Assembly (NCBI RefSeq): GCF_011317445.1
Contig: NZ_JAAAPL010000001.1
Coordinates: 1 to 64,000, forward strand
Length of the DNA stretch: 64,000 nt
From: Chelativorans multitrophicus
Lineage (GTDB): Bacteria > Pseudomonadota > Alphaproteobacteria > Rhizobiales > Rhizobiaceae
Reading direction: 5' to 3'
Position 1 is the first letter of the stretch; each line of letters begins with the position of its first letter. The notes below the pieces were generated by a model. The model saw only the letters and a list, made by a program, of their open reading frames with translations. It ran no database searches and had not been told where the DNA came from. The translations under genes were made by a program, and so were the position numbers. Shown one piece after another: positions 26,401 through 34,821 of this stretch.

Positions 26401-28264
26401 CCTCATAGATCACGTGCTGCCCGATCTGGGTCTCTGGCACCGGGGCACCGTTGATATTGAGGTCAATCTTCTCCCCAAAAGCTCCCTTCACGCGGATGGA
26501 GACAACCTGATCGTCAATTAGATCGTCAGAGCTCAGATCAAGAAATGCAAGTTCCGGCGTTAATTGGCGGACTTCCTCCTCAAGATTGCGGGTTCGCTCG
26601 AGGGAAACAGTCTCTGTCTCGACGTCGAGGCTTTCAGAGGCCTGATCTCCTTTGAACTGTATAATTTCGGTCTGCGTCGAGCGCGTGGCTTCTGTCGAAT
26701 TCGCGAGAGTCCCCTTATCGTAATCGACCCAGGCGGTGCCCCCCATGGATGGCCTCATCGAGGATGTGGCCGTCGAATTGCTAATTCGTTCCACAAACTT
26801 GGTCGCGCGCTCAGTCAGATCCTCTACGACCGCAAGCGGATCGACCCCGGGCTTGGGAACGAGAGCAAAATATTCACTGGCGACTTCCCCAGGCATGAGC
26901 CGGATCAGGCGGCTATAAGGGCTCATTGCATCACGGGTGGAGGTCGATTTCAGTTCCAAGCTTTCCGGGATGGTTCTGCCCGAAATGCCCACCACATGGC
27001 TTCTGGGAGAGAGGCCGGGCATGGAATACTTGCCTTCAATGTCCGTGACTACGCTAGCGCCATTTTCGAAGAAGATCTTAACGCCGGGAATTCCAGGCTC
27101 CACCCGTTCCATTCCCTCGACGTCGATATAGGTGTCCTGAAGTCCGCTGCCGTTATAGTCTACATACACCTTGCCCAGGATGACCCCGTCGTCGCCGAAG
27201 ACGCCTCCATCTCTTATGATTGAGACCACCGCGCGGGCTTCGTTTGAACGAATGGACCTTTGATAGCCGCCTTCTGCGTAGGCTATGTTGGTGAGCTTCC
27301 CATTCGCCAAGGGGTCGACAGAGACCATGTAGGTGAGTTCGAGTGTGGCAAAGCGGCCGATCTCGTTTACCGAAAAGACCAATTGCCGATTGTTCCTCGA
27401 CGTGGGAACCTCCTGGCCATTGAAACGGGCAGTGCCCTCAATAAAGGTTAGTCCTTCCGGCAGTTCATCGATTATGAACAGATTGCTCAGCGTCTGTTCC
27501 GCACGGCTCGACAGCCGAAGCTTATAGGTGAGAATGTCACCGGGAGCGGCTTCGCGCTGATCGATGCTCTTTTCCAACTTCAGCATTCCCGCGGTCTGCG
27601 GATCGAGCGGGATGTCCACGCCGTCAAAAGGCGGGGGCGAGACTCCGAATGGCTGCCCGTATGATGCCAACGGGTCCACATTGCGATTCCAGCCCAGGAA
27701 TATTTTTCGTGCGGAAGGAAAGGTCATCCCGGCCGGTGGCTGAACCGTTATCTGATATGTTCCGGCGGTCGTGACCTTGCTGAAGGTATAAAACCCATCC
27801 GCGTCCGTCACAACTTGGTCGACCAGCTGGCCTGAACTGTTATGAATCAAGACCGGGACATTGGGAATTCCAGCATTGGTAATCGAATGGAAAACCACAC
27901 CGCCTGGATTGATGCGTAAGGTTGCAGTTGCGGTTCTTCCCTGGCAAGTGGCCGTGGCCTGCGCCAGCGTGTTCTTGTTTCCGGAAAGCACTCCATCCCC
28001 CTGAACAGGAGGCAGGATGCGCTGAACGGGAACGAGGGCGGTGAGGAAAATGCCGGTGTTCGGTCCAGTTTCCGTAGCGATAAAGGTTTCGAGATCGCCT
28101 TCAGGAGTGGTCATTACGTTGATCTGCACAGTCTCAACGGCCGCTGACATGTTGCAGGCGGCGTCGTCAAAGCGCAGGCGAACCTCAGTATCCAGGCGCG
28201 TGCTTGTGATCACCTCTCCGCCAGAGTTGAGGAAAGAGAGGGTCGGACCATTGCCGCCTTCCAC
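23471..28264 (-). CDS. Giant DUF11/SdrD-type surface protein with outer-membrane barrel, 3' part of a split gene
   Basis: This 1597-codon frame has DUF11-like repeats ('LEKSIDQREAAPGDILTYKLRLSSRA' near residue 225), SdrD B-like and carboxypeptidase-like modules ('GVILGKVYVDYNGSGLQDT', 'TDADGFYTFSKV'), and a C-terminal third rich in alternating amphipathic strands ('YDSNRSAEERLFRDIDPERYYPVYGD', 'GYREIHSDADEQYNDRRTMRAAY') ending 'PPVYYK', as in an outer-membrane barrel. It has no signal peptide: the first codon is a GTG inside continuous coding, and the same frame reads upstream as 'LEPGYTWQFTPDGLKELPSN'. That joins the C-terminus of the adjacent 376-codon frame through one frameshift near 28330-28360. 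The intact gene would be about 1950 codons. Its role is probably surface display or adhesion; no enzymatic motif is seen. Confidence 0.75.
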   Translation of the reverse strand: MEGGNGPTLSFLNSGGEVITSTRLDTEVRLRFDDAACNMSAAVETVQINVMTTPEGDLETFIATETGPNTGIFLTALVPVQRILPPVQGDGVLSGNKNTLAQATATCQGRTATATLRINPGGVVFHSITNAGIPNVPVLIHNSSGQLVDQVVTDADGFYTFSKVTTAGTYQITVQPPAGMTFPSARKIFLGWNRNVDPLASYGQPFGVSPPPFDGVDIPLDPQTAGMLKLEKSIDQREAAPGDILTYKLRLSSRAEQTLSNLFIIDELPEGLTFIEGTARFNGQEVPTSRNNRQLVFSVNEIGRFATLELTYMVSVDPLANGKLTNIAYAEGGYQRSIRSNEARAVVSIIRDGGVFGDDGVILGKVYVDYNGSGLQDTYIDVEGMERVEPGIPGVKIFFENGASVVTDIEGKYSMPGLSPRSHVVGISGRTIPESLELKSTSTRDAMSPYSRLIRLMPGEVASEYFALVPKPGVDPLAVVEDLTERATKFVERISNSTATSSMRPSMGGTAWVDYDKGTLANSTEATRSTQTEIIQFKGDQASESLDVETETVSLERTRNLEEEVRQLTPELAFLDLSSDDLIDDQVVSIRVKGAFGEKIDLNINGAPVPETQIGQHVIYEDGGVQAIEYVAVALQGGRNRLELTASDAFGNVRQREEIEILAPGKPARLEIVTPPVATADPASPVPVLIRVVDADGLPTFASMDVTLDVNGNGRWGVDDARLSEPGIQAFIDRGQILLDYFPPSLSGTHTISVSSGLGRFEAEIKLLPDDGERVIVGVMEGVVRLNGEKIETIDLDNFDKTAAGARGALYLKGKIRGDALLTLRYDSNRSAEERLFRDIDPERYYPVYGDRSERGFDAQSKTDLFVKVEKGLNYILYGDVSIAAQASQIQLGSYSRVMTGGHAHIEQGPVVINLFVGRTNQERVIREFRADGISGPYDFDLTGYVEGSERVEIITRDRRQPTVILKTTVLQRYAEYLLDYFNNSILFTSPVPASDEQGNPNFIRVTYEVKDGGDPYWVYAGEVQFRINDRMSVGYREIHSDADEQYNDRRTMRAAYAAADFGKYGKAEVEVAQSIDREDKKGYAGRVGYEVKNDLVTLRARATRVGENFIEGSSSSTSARDQAGIEAEWNIGSGLGLRTSVLYDRQLSTDKHRWGGELLVSQDVSNEMRLRGGVRVVQQISESGSTERRFSPSAVLGAEWRPAALKGFTIKTEIEGEVPDLKHLRGMIEASHPVTERIRAYSSANWATSGSDFLDFSDASNEIKTTAKAGIEYRVTDGISSFTEARSGDQTGLAGGVKGDWKWTDSRQIYAMIEHFQPYAFNGLRGSLLFPDVKNDASARTSVSAGYLELLDGGTGKFSVGAEATFDHGGGRTFYSQQSWSRRIEDWTFGLENRFAWNGGDRDRRLRDHLRAGLALRPEAESLDALFVGGLRFDRNLTDETAKTTAYWAAASSVAIDSDTRLTAKQAGQYQRANVINVSAQTFLLLVQMGLEKDIAVRDDLRVRFALNAPLFYDVYNDRYYTGVGGEIGFVPARNVLVAAGYNWSNVDATGVSEIYQTGPYVRLAMKLDDSLWNLFDRGIAVPVSSPEAEPPVYYK

Positions 28265-29340
28265 GAGCGTGCGCAGCAGATTTGAGGGCAGTTCCTTGAG
28301 ACCGTCTGGCGTGAATTGCCAGGTGTAGCCCGGTTCGAGATGAAGCTGCCGCCCGTCGCATTGTCGGCTACCTTTACCTCGAACTCGAGCGTGTTGGTGT
28401 CCAGAGGATAATCTCCGGACCAGAAGAACGCGATTGCATCGACCGTCGCGAGGTCCTGGGGCGCAGTGGATGTATAGCTGTGTTTGGGCCGCCCGCTGAT
28501 GTGGTAGAGCGCTTGAAAGCTGTTATGCGATACGAAAGCAGAGAACTGTGTGTTAAGAGGCATCTCATCGCGCACGAGAATGCCCGATGCCTGAGCGCCA
28601 TCAATGATGACGGCCTCGCCGTCGATCGAGCTGTAGGCAGGCATCGCTACGATACCGCGGTTGCTGAGGCGAAGCCTGTAGCGCAACAATCCCCCAGGCT
28701 TGACCTGATCCAAGTTCGCCGATTTCTCGAGGGAAAGCCCGGTTTTTGAAATGATGGCGGTTCCTGTCGCGGAACTCACGGCAGAATCATCTTGGGCAGT
28801 AAGCTCAAGCTCGGACCTTGCTCCTTCGGCAACAGCGGCGGGACTGCGGAAAGTAACGATAATGGAGGCTTCGGCATCGACGGGAAGCGTGATGTTTCCG
28901 CCGGATGAGAGGGCTTGATCGTTGGGGCCGGCGGAACCGTCGGAGTTCGTGTCAATCACCATGCTTACGTTCTCGAGGTCGAAATCGTCACCGAGGACCT
29001 GGTCCAGAGTTATGACTGGATTGATCTCGATATTGCCGGTGTTTCGTACGTGAAATACGAACTGATCGTACATGCTTGGAGCAAGGTAAACCGTCTGAGC
29101 AGGAAAAACATGAACGGCTTTGACAGCATTGACCTCCGTATAGACGGTGTTGGTAAACACCACTTCCTGCATGCCGCCGTTTTGAGGATTTATGAACTGG
29201 ACCGTCGCTGTACTCTCGATATACGCGCCAGCGGGAGCGGGAGCGGCGGCCGCGTGCGATGCGGCCATCGAGGCCAAGGCCACGAAGCCAGCGAAGACCC
29301 GGCCCAGCATTCGGCACATTCCCGTCATGTCGATCTCCAT
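28210..29340 (-). CDS. DUF11-domain secreted protein, 5' part of the split giant gene
   Basis: The 376-codon frame starts at an ATG with a GAGGAGAG ribosome-binding site and has a signal peptide ('VFAGFVALASMAASHAAAAPAPA'), followed by immunoglobulin-like DUF11 repeats ('TEVNAVKAVHVFPAQTV', 'GLSLEKSANLDQVKPGGLLRYRL'). After 'GGSFISNRA' the translation becomes arginine- and cysteine-rich and unlike the family, whereas the overlapping frame continues sensibly into the giant 3' part. The true product is therefore likely one protein interrupted by a single-base frameshift, a natural lesion or a base-call error. It lies downstream of another DUF11 gene with a 140-bp gap. Confidence 0.75.
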   Translation of the reverse strand: MEIDMTGMCRMLGRVFAGFVALASMAASHAAAAPAPAGAYIESTATVQFINPQNGGMQEVVFTNTVYTEVNAVKAVHVFPAQTVYLAPSMYDQFVFHVRNTGNIEINPVITLDQVLGDDFDLENVSMVIDTNSDGSAGPNDQALSSGGNITLPVDAEASIIVTFRSPAAVAEGARSELELTAQDDSAVSSATGTAIISKTGLSLEKSANLDQVKPGGLLRYRLRLSNRGIVAMPAYSSIDGEAVIIDGAQASGILVRDEMPLNTQFSAFVSHNSFQALYHISGRPKHSYTSTAPQDLATVDAIAFFWSGDYPLDTNTLEFEVKVADNATGGSFISNRATPGNSRQTVSRNCPQICCARSWKAAMVRPSLSSTLAER

Positions 29341-29481
29341 CGAAAGCTTCTCTCCTCAAGGGTCATCCTGCTCGGGCTATCGCGGAAGAACGCGCACATC
29401 AGCGCGCGGAGAGACCTAGTGTGATTGCTTGTTCCCAAATGCGGGCGGGAAGCTTCTCCCCGCCCGCAAACTCGGTACCGC

Positions 29482-32400
29482 TTATTGGTCGATCTTGACG
29501 GTGAACGTCAGGACCGCATTTGAATTTCCGTTCAGTGTACCGACATTGGCAATTATGTTGCCCGTAGCTCCTATTGCGGGCTGCGCGGCGATCTGGCCCG
29601 GAGTGACCTGGGCCGCCGTGGAGAGCGTCGTATACAGCGGAACCTTGTCGTCAATCGTGACCTGGTTCACGAGGTTTCCGCCGTTATTGTTGACAGTTAC
29701 CCTATACTGGATGCAGTCGCCGGGGTCACCCTGGAGCTTGCCCATCGTAAACGGCACGTCAACCGTCCCGTTGCAACCCCTGTCAAGTGCCTGCTCCTTG
29801 ATCGGAACGATCGGTGAATCGACCACCGTCAAGGCCTCGTCCGCCCTGTTATTGCTGGGCTGAACGTCTTGAATAATGTTACCGCTCATGTCTTCAAGGC
29901 TTACGTTGACATAGACGGTTCCGATCTCGGTGGTCGTGGGAAGTGCGCCGGGCGGAGGTGTAACCCGACCGAACAGGATGATCGACTCTCCCGGGTCAAA
30001 AAATTCAGTAAGGCCACGAGCTGGATCAATCTGCTTCAGGGGTGAATTCGCTGGAAGCCGGTTCCAGATGTCACGTACGCCCGTGATTGGCTGTGCGCTC
30101 AATTCAGCCGTATCCAGGATGCCATTGCCGTTGAGGTCCGCATAAAGTGCCTCATCAAAGGTCGGGAATGGCGGATCATAGCTAATTGTACTGTCGACAA
30201 CGGTGACATTGCCCAAGTTGGACATGACGTGACTGAAGACCCATGCCATTCCAGGAGCTGTGGCCCCAGGCTGATCTTGCTTGATCGCAAGATTTCCAAC
30301 CCTATTGACCGTCACTGCGTCGAGCTTCGTGTCCATAAGGGCAGGATTTCTCACGCCTTGTACTCGGAAGTAGAAATTGACAGTTCCAGGTCTCGCGGAT
30401 TGAGGAACTGTGACTTCTGCAATGAAGTCTCTGGAGGAGTTGGGGCCTATCAGACCGGTGTTCCCGTTACTCAGGGGATTCCTACTGGCGTCAAGAAGAC
30501 GAACGGTATAGCCAAGAGGAGTGCTTCCAGGCACAAATGGAGCGTTGGTCGCGCTGAACGAAAGCTGGAAACTATCGGACAATAAGCTTTCGTTTTGCAC
30601 CACGAGCGGGAATTCAACTTTAGCGCCGGGATCTGCATTGATATTGAGCCACGGGCTTCCATCAGGCCTGGTCGTATTGCTGCCATCGGCGATGAGATTG
30701 GTGCCATCCCTGTTCAAGAGGTCGACCCTCGAAGCAAGCACATCGCCGCGAATTACAATCCATGAACTGTTGGTGAGGTCGGGTCTGTTCGGATCAGGAT
30801 TTTCCGCGTCAGTGAATCTCGAGGTTGCCGTTACCCGGCCGACCCAAGGATCTGCGCCGGCCGCACGCGTATAGCCAGCCGGGAGATAGATGAAGACCCG
30901 CAGCTTTATGGTTTGGTTGGCGGGGACAAGAACGTCCGGTTGGCCGCTATTGTCGTCGTCGTAGAGATTGTAGTCGGCGAATACGATCCGCGTCCCTGGC
31001 GGCAGAGGCTGATGCGGCTGTGTTGCGCTGGGATTGGGGTATCGCGGTCCTCCGTCCAGGGAAGAGGTAAGATTAAAAAGCTGATCGGTACTGGAGGTGT
31101 TTGTGAGAACGAACTCTTGTACCAGAAGAGCGCCTTCAGCAATGGCGGTCAGTTGTACAACCTGGTCGTTCGTGTGGTTCGTCTCTTCATCGGTGGCCGA
31201 CGCATCATTACCGCTCAGATTGTTATCCGGCAGGTCTTGTGTGTGTGCGACCGCGGGATTTGGAGAGCTGTCAGCCAAGACCACGCTGACTGTATCGACA
31301 GCGTTGATCGGGATAAGCACCTCGTTCGACTCTACCGGATCTGGATGTCCATCGAAGACTGCCTCAGCCTGGTTGGTCAATGTTGCGCTGGCGACATTCA
31401 GCGCAACGACCACTTCGAATTCGAAGAAGCCGCTTGTCTGGGCGCGAACGGTGTTTAGCAGCGCACTTACCTGGCTGTTCTGAGTGGCGTAATTGTACGT
31501 GAGCGTTACACCGTTGCTGGGTGGCGTTGTGGAGTTTTCCGTAAGGGCAACCGTGCCGTTCCACATGCCAGTGCCGGTTTGATATATCAGCCCGGGCACC
31601 AAGCTGTCGGTGATATTGACATTTTGTGCGTCTGCGCCTGTGGCCCCCGTATTTCTATATGCTATCCTGAAGCGCAGCCTGTCGCCAGGCACGACATCGC
31701 CGCCATTGATGTCCACGTAACTTTTTACAAGCGATAGAACCGGCCCGTTTGTGGGATTGATGACATCGGTGGTATCATCTCTCGGCGTGATCGGCGGACC
31801 AGCATTGTAGTTGGAAGCATTTGTGTTGGTTGCCACCGCCGAAATTTGAAAGCTCTCCGGCGTCCCAACAACGGCGGAACTCATCAGTCCCGCTACCACA
31901 GAAATACAGAAGGATTTGTCCGGCAGCAGCTCCGGGGTTTTGAATGGAGCGACCAGTGCTGTTGTGCTGGGCAGGCCAGTTGCGCAATCGGCCTGATAAA
32001 TAGTAACCGGGTTGACGACGTTTGCCGTGTATTGGCTTACGACTATGTCGAATGCTTCGGGACCGTTTCCTTTGTTCGTTATGACATGGAAAAAGCCGGG
32101 AGCCAAAGTGCCGGGAATAGCGTCCACCGGCGCGGCATCGCTGATGGTGACACCCGATACGGTATTGACGATCGTCTGCACGAGATTTGACTCTGCGCTT
32201 AACTGTGTACCGTCGACCTCGAATGAGACGTGCGCCTTATTGCCGATTGCAAATCCTGCGGGCGGCATTGCCGCCAGGGCGGGCGATGCGAGCGCGGCCA
32301 CCCCCAGCGCCGCACCCGCCAGATAGCCGGAAATCCTGGCGATCCCTCGCCCATTTCCACCCATCTGGGTTCTGTTGAAGAAATTGGACTTATTGGGCAT
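29482..32400 (-). CDS. Large secreted DUF11-repeat protein
   Basis: This 972-residue protein has a long signal peptide (about residues 20-43, ending 'ASPALAAMPP') and many consecutive DUF11 / conserved-repeat modules such as 'VLSLVKSYVDINGGDVVPGDRLRFRIAYRN' and 'VRAQTSGFFEFEVVVAL', plus aspartate-rich loops ('DDDNSGQPDVLV') that may bind calcium. It ends in a final DUF11 module ('NVGTLNGNSNAVLTFTVKIDQ') without a barrel or sorting signal. It heads a same-strand set with the split giant gene and the truncated secreted protein, suggesting a surface-structure operon. The preceding AT-rich region has a CtrA-type box. No biochemical function can be assigned. Confidence 0.75.
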   Translation of the reverse strand: MPNKSNFFNRTQMGGNGRGIARISGYLAGAALGVAALASPALAAMPPAGFAIGNKAHVSFEVDGTQLSAESNLVQTIVNTVSGVTISDAAPVDAIPGTLAPGFFHVITNKGNGPEAFDIVVSQYTANVVNPVTIYQADCATGLPSTTALVAPFKTPELLPDKSFCISVVAGLMSSAVVGTPESFQISAVATNTNASNYNAGPPITPRDDTTDVINPTNGPVLSLVKSYVDINGGDVVPGDRLRFRIAYRNTGATGADAQNVNITDSLVPGLIYQTGTGMWNGTVALTENSTTPPSNGVTLTYNYATQNSQVSALLNTVRAQTSGFFEFEVVVALNVASATLTNQAEAVFDGHPDPVESNEVLIPINAVDTVSVVLADSSPNPAVAHTQDLPDNNLSGNDASATDEETNHTNDQVVQLTAIAEGALLVQEFVLTNTSSTDQLFNLTSSLDGGPRYPNPSATQPHQPLPPGTRIVFADYNLYDDDNSGQPDVLVPANQTIKLRVFIYLPAGYTRAAGADPWVGRVTATSRFTDAENPDPNRPDLTNSSWIVIRGDVLASRVDLLNRDGTNLIADGSNTTRPDGSPWLNINADPGAKVEFPLVVQNESLLSDSFQLSFSATNAPFVPGSTPLGYTVRLLDASRNPLSNGNTGLIGPNSSRDFIAEVTVPQSARPGTVNFYFRVQGVRNPALMDTKLDAVTVNRVGNLAIKQDQPGATAPGMAWVFSHVMSNLGNVTVVDSTISYDPPFPTFDEALYADLNGNGILDTAELSAQPITGVRDIWNRLPANSPLKQIDPARGLTEFFDPGESIILFGRVTPPPGALPTTTEIGTVYVNVSLEDMSGNIIQDVQPSNNRADEALTVVDSPIVPIKEQALDRGCNGTVDVPFTMGKLQGDPGDCIQYRVTVNNNGGNLVNQVTIDDKVPLYTTLSTAAQVTPGQIAAQPAIGATGNIIANVGTLNGNSNAVLTFTVKIDQ

Positions 32401-32485
32401 GGCGAATCACCTTTCACCTCCTTTTGATTGAACCCGGGAGGATCAAGAGGCTTTTCACCAGTTATGCACAAATTAGTCTGTAAGA

Positions 32486-32501
32486 TTAACTTTTTATTAA
32501 C
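32486..32501. promoter_or_regulatory. CtrA-type box
   Basis: TTAA (32486-32489), seven bases, then TTAAC (32497-32501) is a full match to the alphaproteobacterial CtrA consensus TTAA-N7-TTAAC. It is about 86-101 bp upstream of the DUF11 gene. AT-rich sequence raises the chance of an accidental match. Confidence 0.5.
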
Positions 32502-32523
32502 CATAATTAATTTGCATTAATAA

Positions 32524-32582
32524 ACACTATTGTACATACCCTAAGTAGGGTCAACCGATAATTTCGAATTATACAATAGTGT
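32524..32582. promoter_or_regulatory. Nested inverted repeats, possible regulator site
   Basis: ACACTATTGTA at 32524-32534 is perfectly repeated in inverted orientation (TACAATAGTGT) at 32572-32582. Between them is CCCTA-AG-TAGGG. Symmetry at both scales suggests binding of a dimeric or looping regulator; the protein is unknown. Confidence 0.45.
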
Positions 32583-32788
32583 AACTCTCGCTTTTAAAAA
32601 TCCCCTCTTTTTTGTGTTGGGTAGTTTCGAGACCGGAGAATTCATTTTTGCCTCGTCTGAGCATATGATTTCACGGCATGATCTATCTACACTCGAACGC
32701 AAAGCGCATTTTCTTGGAGCTGGCGAGGCAATGAATCTGGGATAAATTTCGCAAGCACCGCATCCAGGTGCACCAGTTGACGGACGGA

Positions 32789-33649
32789 ATGAAGATGAGA
32801 GAGATCAGGGCGGGGATATTATGGCCTTTGGCGGCAATCCTCATGGTCTTTGCTATCTCCTCCGGCCAGGCCGAGCCCTCTACAAAGAACGACCTTGAGA
32901 AGGTTTGCGGGCTGATCGAAGAGCACAGCGCGAAACACGGCCTGTCACCCCACTTTCTCGCACGCCTTCTGTGGAAGGAGAGCCGATTCGATCCAAACGC
33001 GGTGAGCCCCAAGGGTGCCGAGGGGGTGGCACAGTTCATGCCGGCTACCGCTTCCCTTCGCGGGCTGACAGATGCTTTCGACGTCGCGCAGGCCGTCCCG
33101 GCCTCCGCCGCCTACCTTTCGGAACTGCGGCAAAGATTTGGCAATCTCGGTTTGGCAGCGGCCGCCTACAACGCCGGGGAAGCGCGTGTGACCCGATGGC
33201 TCTCGAAAGGCGGGTTCCTGCCGCTCGAAACCGAAAACTACGTAAGGGATATTCTGGGCGAACCGGTCGACGAGTTTGTGAACCGGAACCGGGAAGTCGC
33301 GATTCCGCCTCTCGAACCCGACAAAAGCTTCGATGACGCATGCCGGCAGCTACCCGCAACCGCCTCGGCGACTGTCGCGATGGTGAGCGTTCACACCAAG
33401 CCTTGGGGCGTCCAGGTGGCCGGCCATTTTCGTCGCAGCGTGGCCGTCCGAAAGTGGGAGAGCCTGCGCAAGCGCGTGGGAGTCGTCATTCCGAACGAAG
33501 AGCCGGTGGTTTCCCGCATGCGTTCGCCGCGAAGCCGCAGCGGCATATATGCGGTGCGGTTCGGCGCGGAAACCCGGGCGCAGGCGGAACAGATGTGCCG
33601 CAAACTGAAAAGCGCCGGCACGAGCTGCATCGTGCTGCGCAATGGCTGA
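32789..33649 (+). CDS. Lytic transglycosylase (SLT domain) with C-terminal SPOR-like region
   Basis: This protein of about 286 residues has a signal peptide ('GILWPLAAILMVFAISSGQAEP') and a Slt-type lytic transglycosylase domain with catalytic Glu in 'LLWKESRFDPNAVSPKGAEGVAQFMPA' and the 'AAYNAGEARV' motif. It cleaves peptidoglycan glycan strands in the periplasm. The last 80 residues ('IYAVRFGAETRAQAEQMCRKLKS') resemble a SPOR domain that binds denuded peptidoglycan, with a cysteine pair. I chose the ATG at 32789 over the GTG at 32768; another ATG six bases later is also possible. It is divergent from the DUF11 operon and could serve export or assembly of surface proteins through the cell wall, though that is speculative. 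Confidence 0.85.
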   Translation: MKMREIRAGILWPLAAILMVFAISSGQAEPSTKNDLEKVCGLIEEHSAKHGLSPHFLARLLWKESRFDPNAVSPKGAEGVAQFMPATASLRGLTDAFDVAQAVPASAAYLSELRQRFGNLGLAAAAYNAGEARVTRWLSKGGFLPLETENYVRDILGEPVDEFVNRNREVAIPPLEPDKSFDDACRQLPATASATVAMVSVHTKPWGVQVAGHFRRSVAVRKWESLRKRVGVVIPNEEPVVSRMRSPRSRSGIYAVRFGAETRAQAEQMCRKLKSAGTSCIVLRNG

Positions 33650-33778
33650 GCAATACCCTCTCGGAAGGGGTTGCATGCACCGGACAAACAGGCTAATGAG
33701 CGCCGCATTCCTTGGCGATAACCGTGAGGTTGGCTTTCCGCCCCGGGGCGGAATGCAAGAATTCGGGATCGCCTGGTT

Positions 33779-33854
<76 letters not shown>

Positions 33855-33983
33855 ATTATTCCAGGAAAAGGACGTTGAAAATGCTGGCTTTGCCGGCAGC
33901 TGAAACACGCCGAGCTCGCCAACAGCCAGCTTCGGATCGGATTGCGACCCGTTGGGTATCCTTCGTTAAATCGTCACCACGGT

Positions 33984-34820
33984 CTAGACGAGGTGCTGGT
34001 AGAGGTCGATCAGCATCCGCATTGAGGTCAGCGCGAGAAACACTGCGAAAGAATAGCTCAATACCGCCTTGGGAATCGCATGGGCGGCTTTTGCACCCAG
34101 CGGCGCGACACCCATGGTCAGGGGGATCAGGGCGCCCAGCGCCACAAGATTGACAAAGCCGAGCGAGCCTGCAGGAAGTCCGTCGGCATTCCAGCCGGCG
34201 ATCATATAACCGATCGCGCCGGGGATCGCGATAATGAAGCCGATTGCCGCGGCGGTGCCGACCGCCTTGCGGATATCGCAGCCGAAGGCTGTCTGGATCG
34301 GCACGCTCAAAGTACCGCCGCCGATACCCATCATTGCCGAGATGGCGCCGACGACAAAGCCGCAGAATGCCTTGACGAAACGGTTCGGGAAATCATCAGC
34401 CAGCGCCTCGCTCTTGGCGCGCAACGTCATGTTGACTGCCACCAGCAGCGCCACGATGGCGAATACGGCCGTCAGCACGATGCCTGAAACATAGGCCGCA
34501 AGCGCGGTTCCCGCGACCACGCCTATGAATACCGGCACCGCCCAACTTTTCAGCAGCGCAAAGTCGATGGAGCCCTTGCGATAGTGTGCGCCTGCCGAAG
34601 ACAGCGAGGTAAACAGGATTGTGGAAAGCGACGTTGCCACTGCAATCTTCATGCGGATCGACTCGTCAACGCTCAACCCGCCGAGCACGAAATAAAGCAC
34701 GGGTACGATGACGATGCCGCCGCCGACACCGAGCAGGCCGGCAATGAAGCCGCCCAGTACGCCCGCAAAGATCATGGCTGCAGCAAAGAGCGCGTAATCG
34801 GTCATCATATCGGAAGGCAT
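33984..34820 (-). CDS. TauE/SafE-family sulfite/organosulfur exporter-like membrane protein
   Basis: This 278-residue protein has about eight hydrophobic helices and the two glycine-rich TauE/SafE motifs, 'GGFIAGLLGVGGGIVIVPVL' in the first half and 'VGAISAMMGIGGGTLSVP' in the second. The family exports sulfite, sulfoacetate or related anions. It starts at the ATG at 34820, one base after the stop of the ABC ATPase gene, so it belongs to that operon. A sulfur-exporting partner would suit a pathway degrading a sulfur-containing peptide, for example after gamma-glutamyl transfer, but the substrate is not known. Confidence 0.88.
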   Translation of the reverse strand: MPSDMMTDYALFAAAMIFAGVLGGFIAGLLGVGGGIVIVPVLYFVLGGLSVDESIRMKIAVATSLSTILFTSLSSAGAHYRKGSIDFALLKSWAVPVFIGVVAGTALAAYVSGIVLTAVFAIVALLVAVNMTLRAKSEALADDFPNRFVKAFCGFVVGAISAMMGIGGGTLSVPIQTAFGCDIRKAVGTAAAIGFIIAIPGAIGYMIAGWNADGLPAGSLGFVNLVALGALIPLTMGVAPLGAKAAHAIPKAVLSYSFAVFLALTSMRMLIDLYQHLV

Positions 34821-34821
34821 G

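Larger units (their letters stand above)
32401..32788. other. AT-rich divergent control region
   Basis: This 388-bp region separates the minus-strand DUF11 operon from the plus-strand transglycosylase gene and is far richer in A and T than its surroundings. It contains a CtrA-type box (32486-32501), a CCCTAAGTAGGG near-palindrome (about 32539-32550) and a perfect 11-bp inverted repeat (32524-32534 and 32572-32582). No gene is visible. A GGAGG ribosome-binding site lies just before the DUF11 start. Confidence 0.6.

Noticed and set aside
28210-28360. Programmed ribosomal frameshift in the giant surface-protein gene
   Set aside because: I could not identify a clear slippery sequence with a downstream structure in the overlap; a plain indel is the simpler reading.
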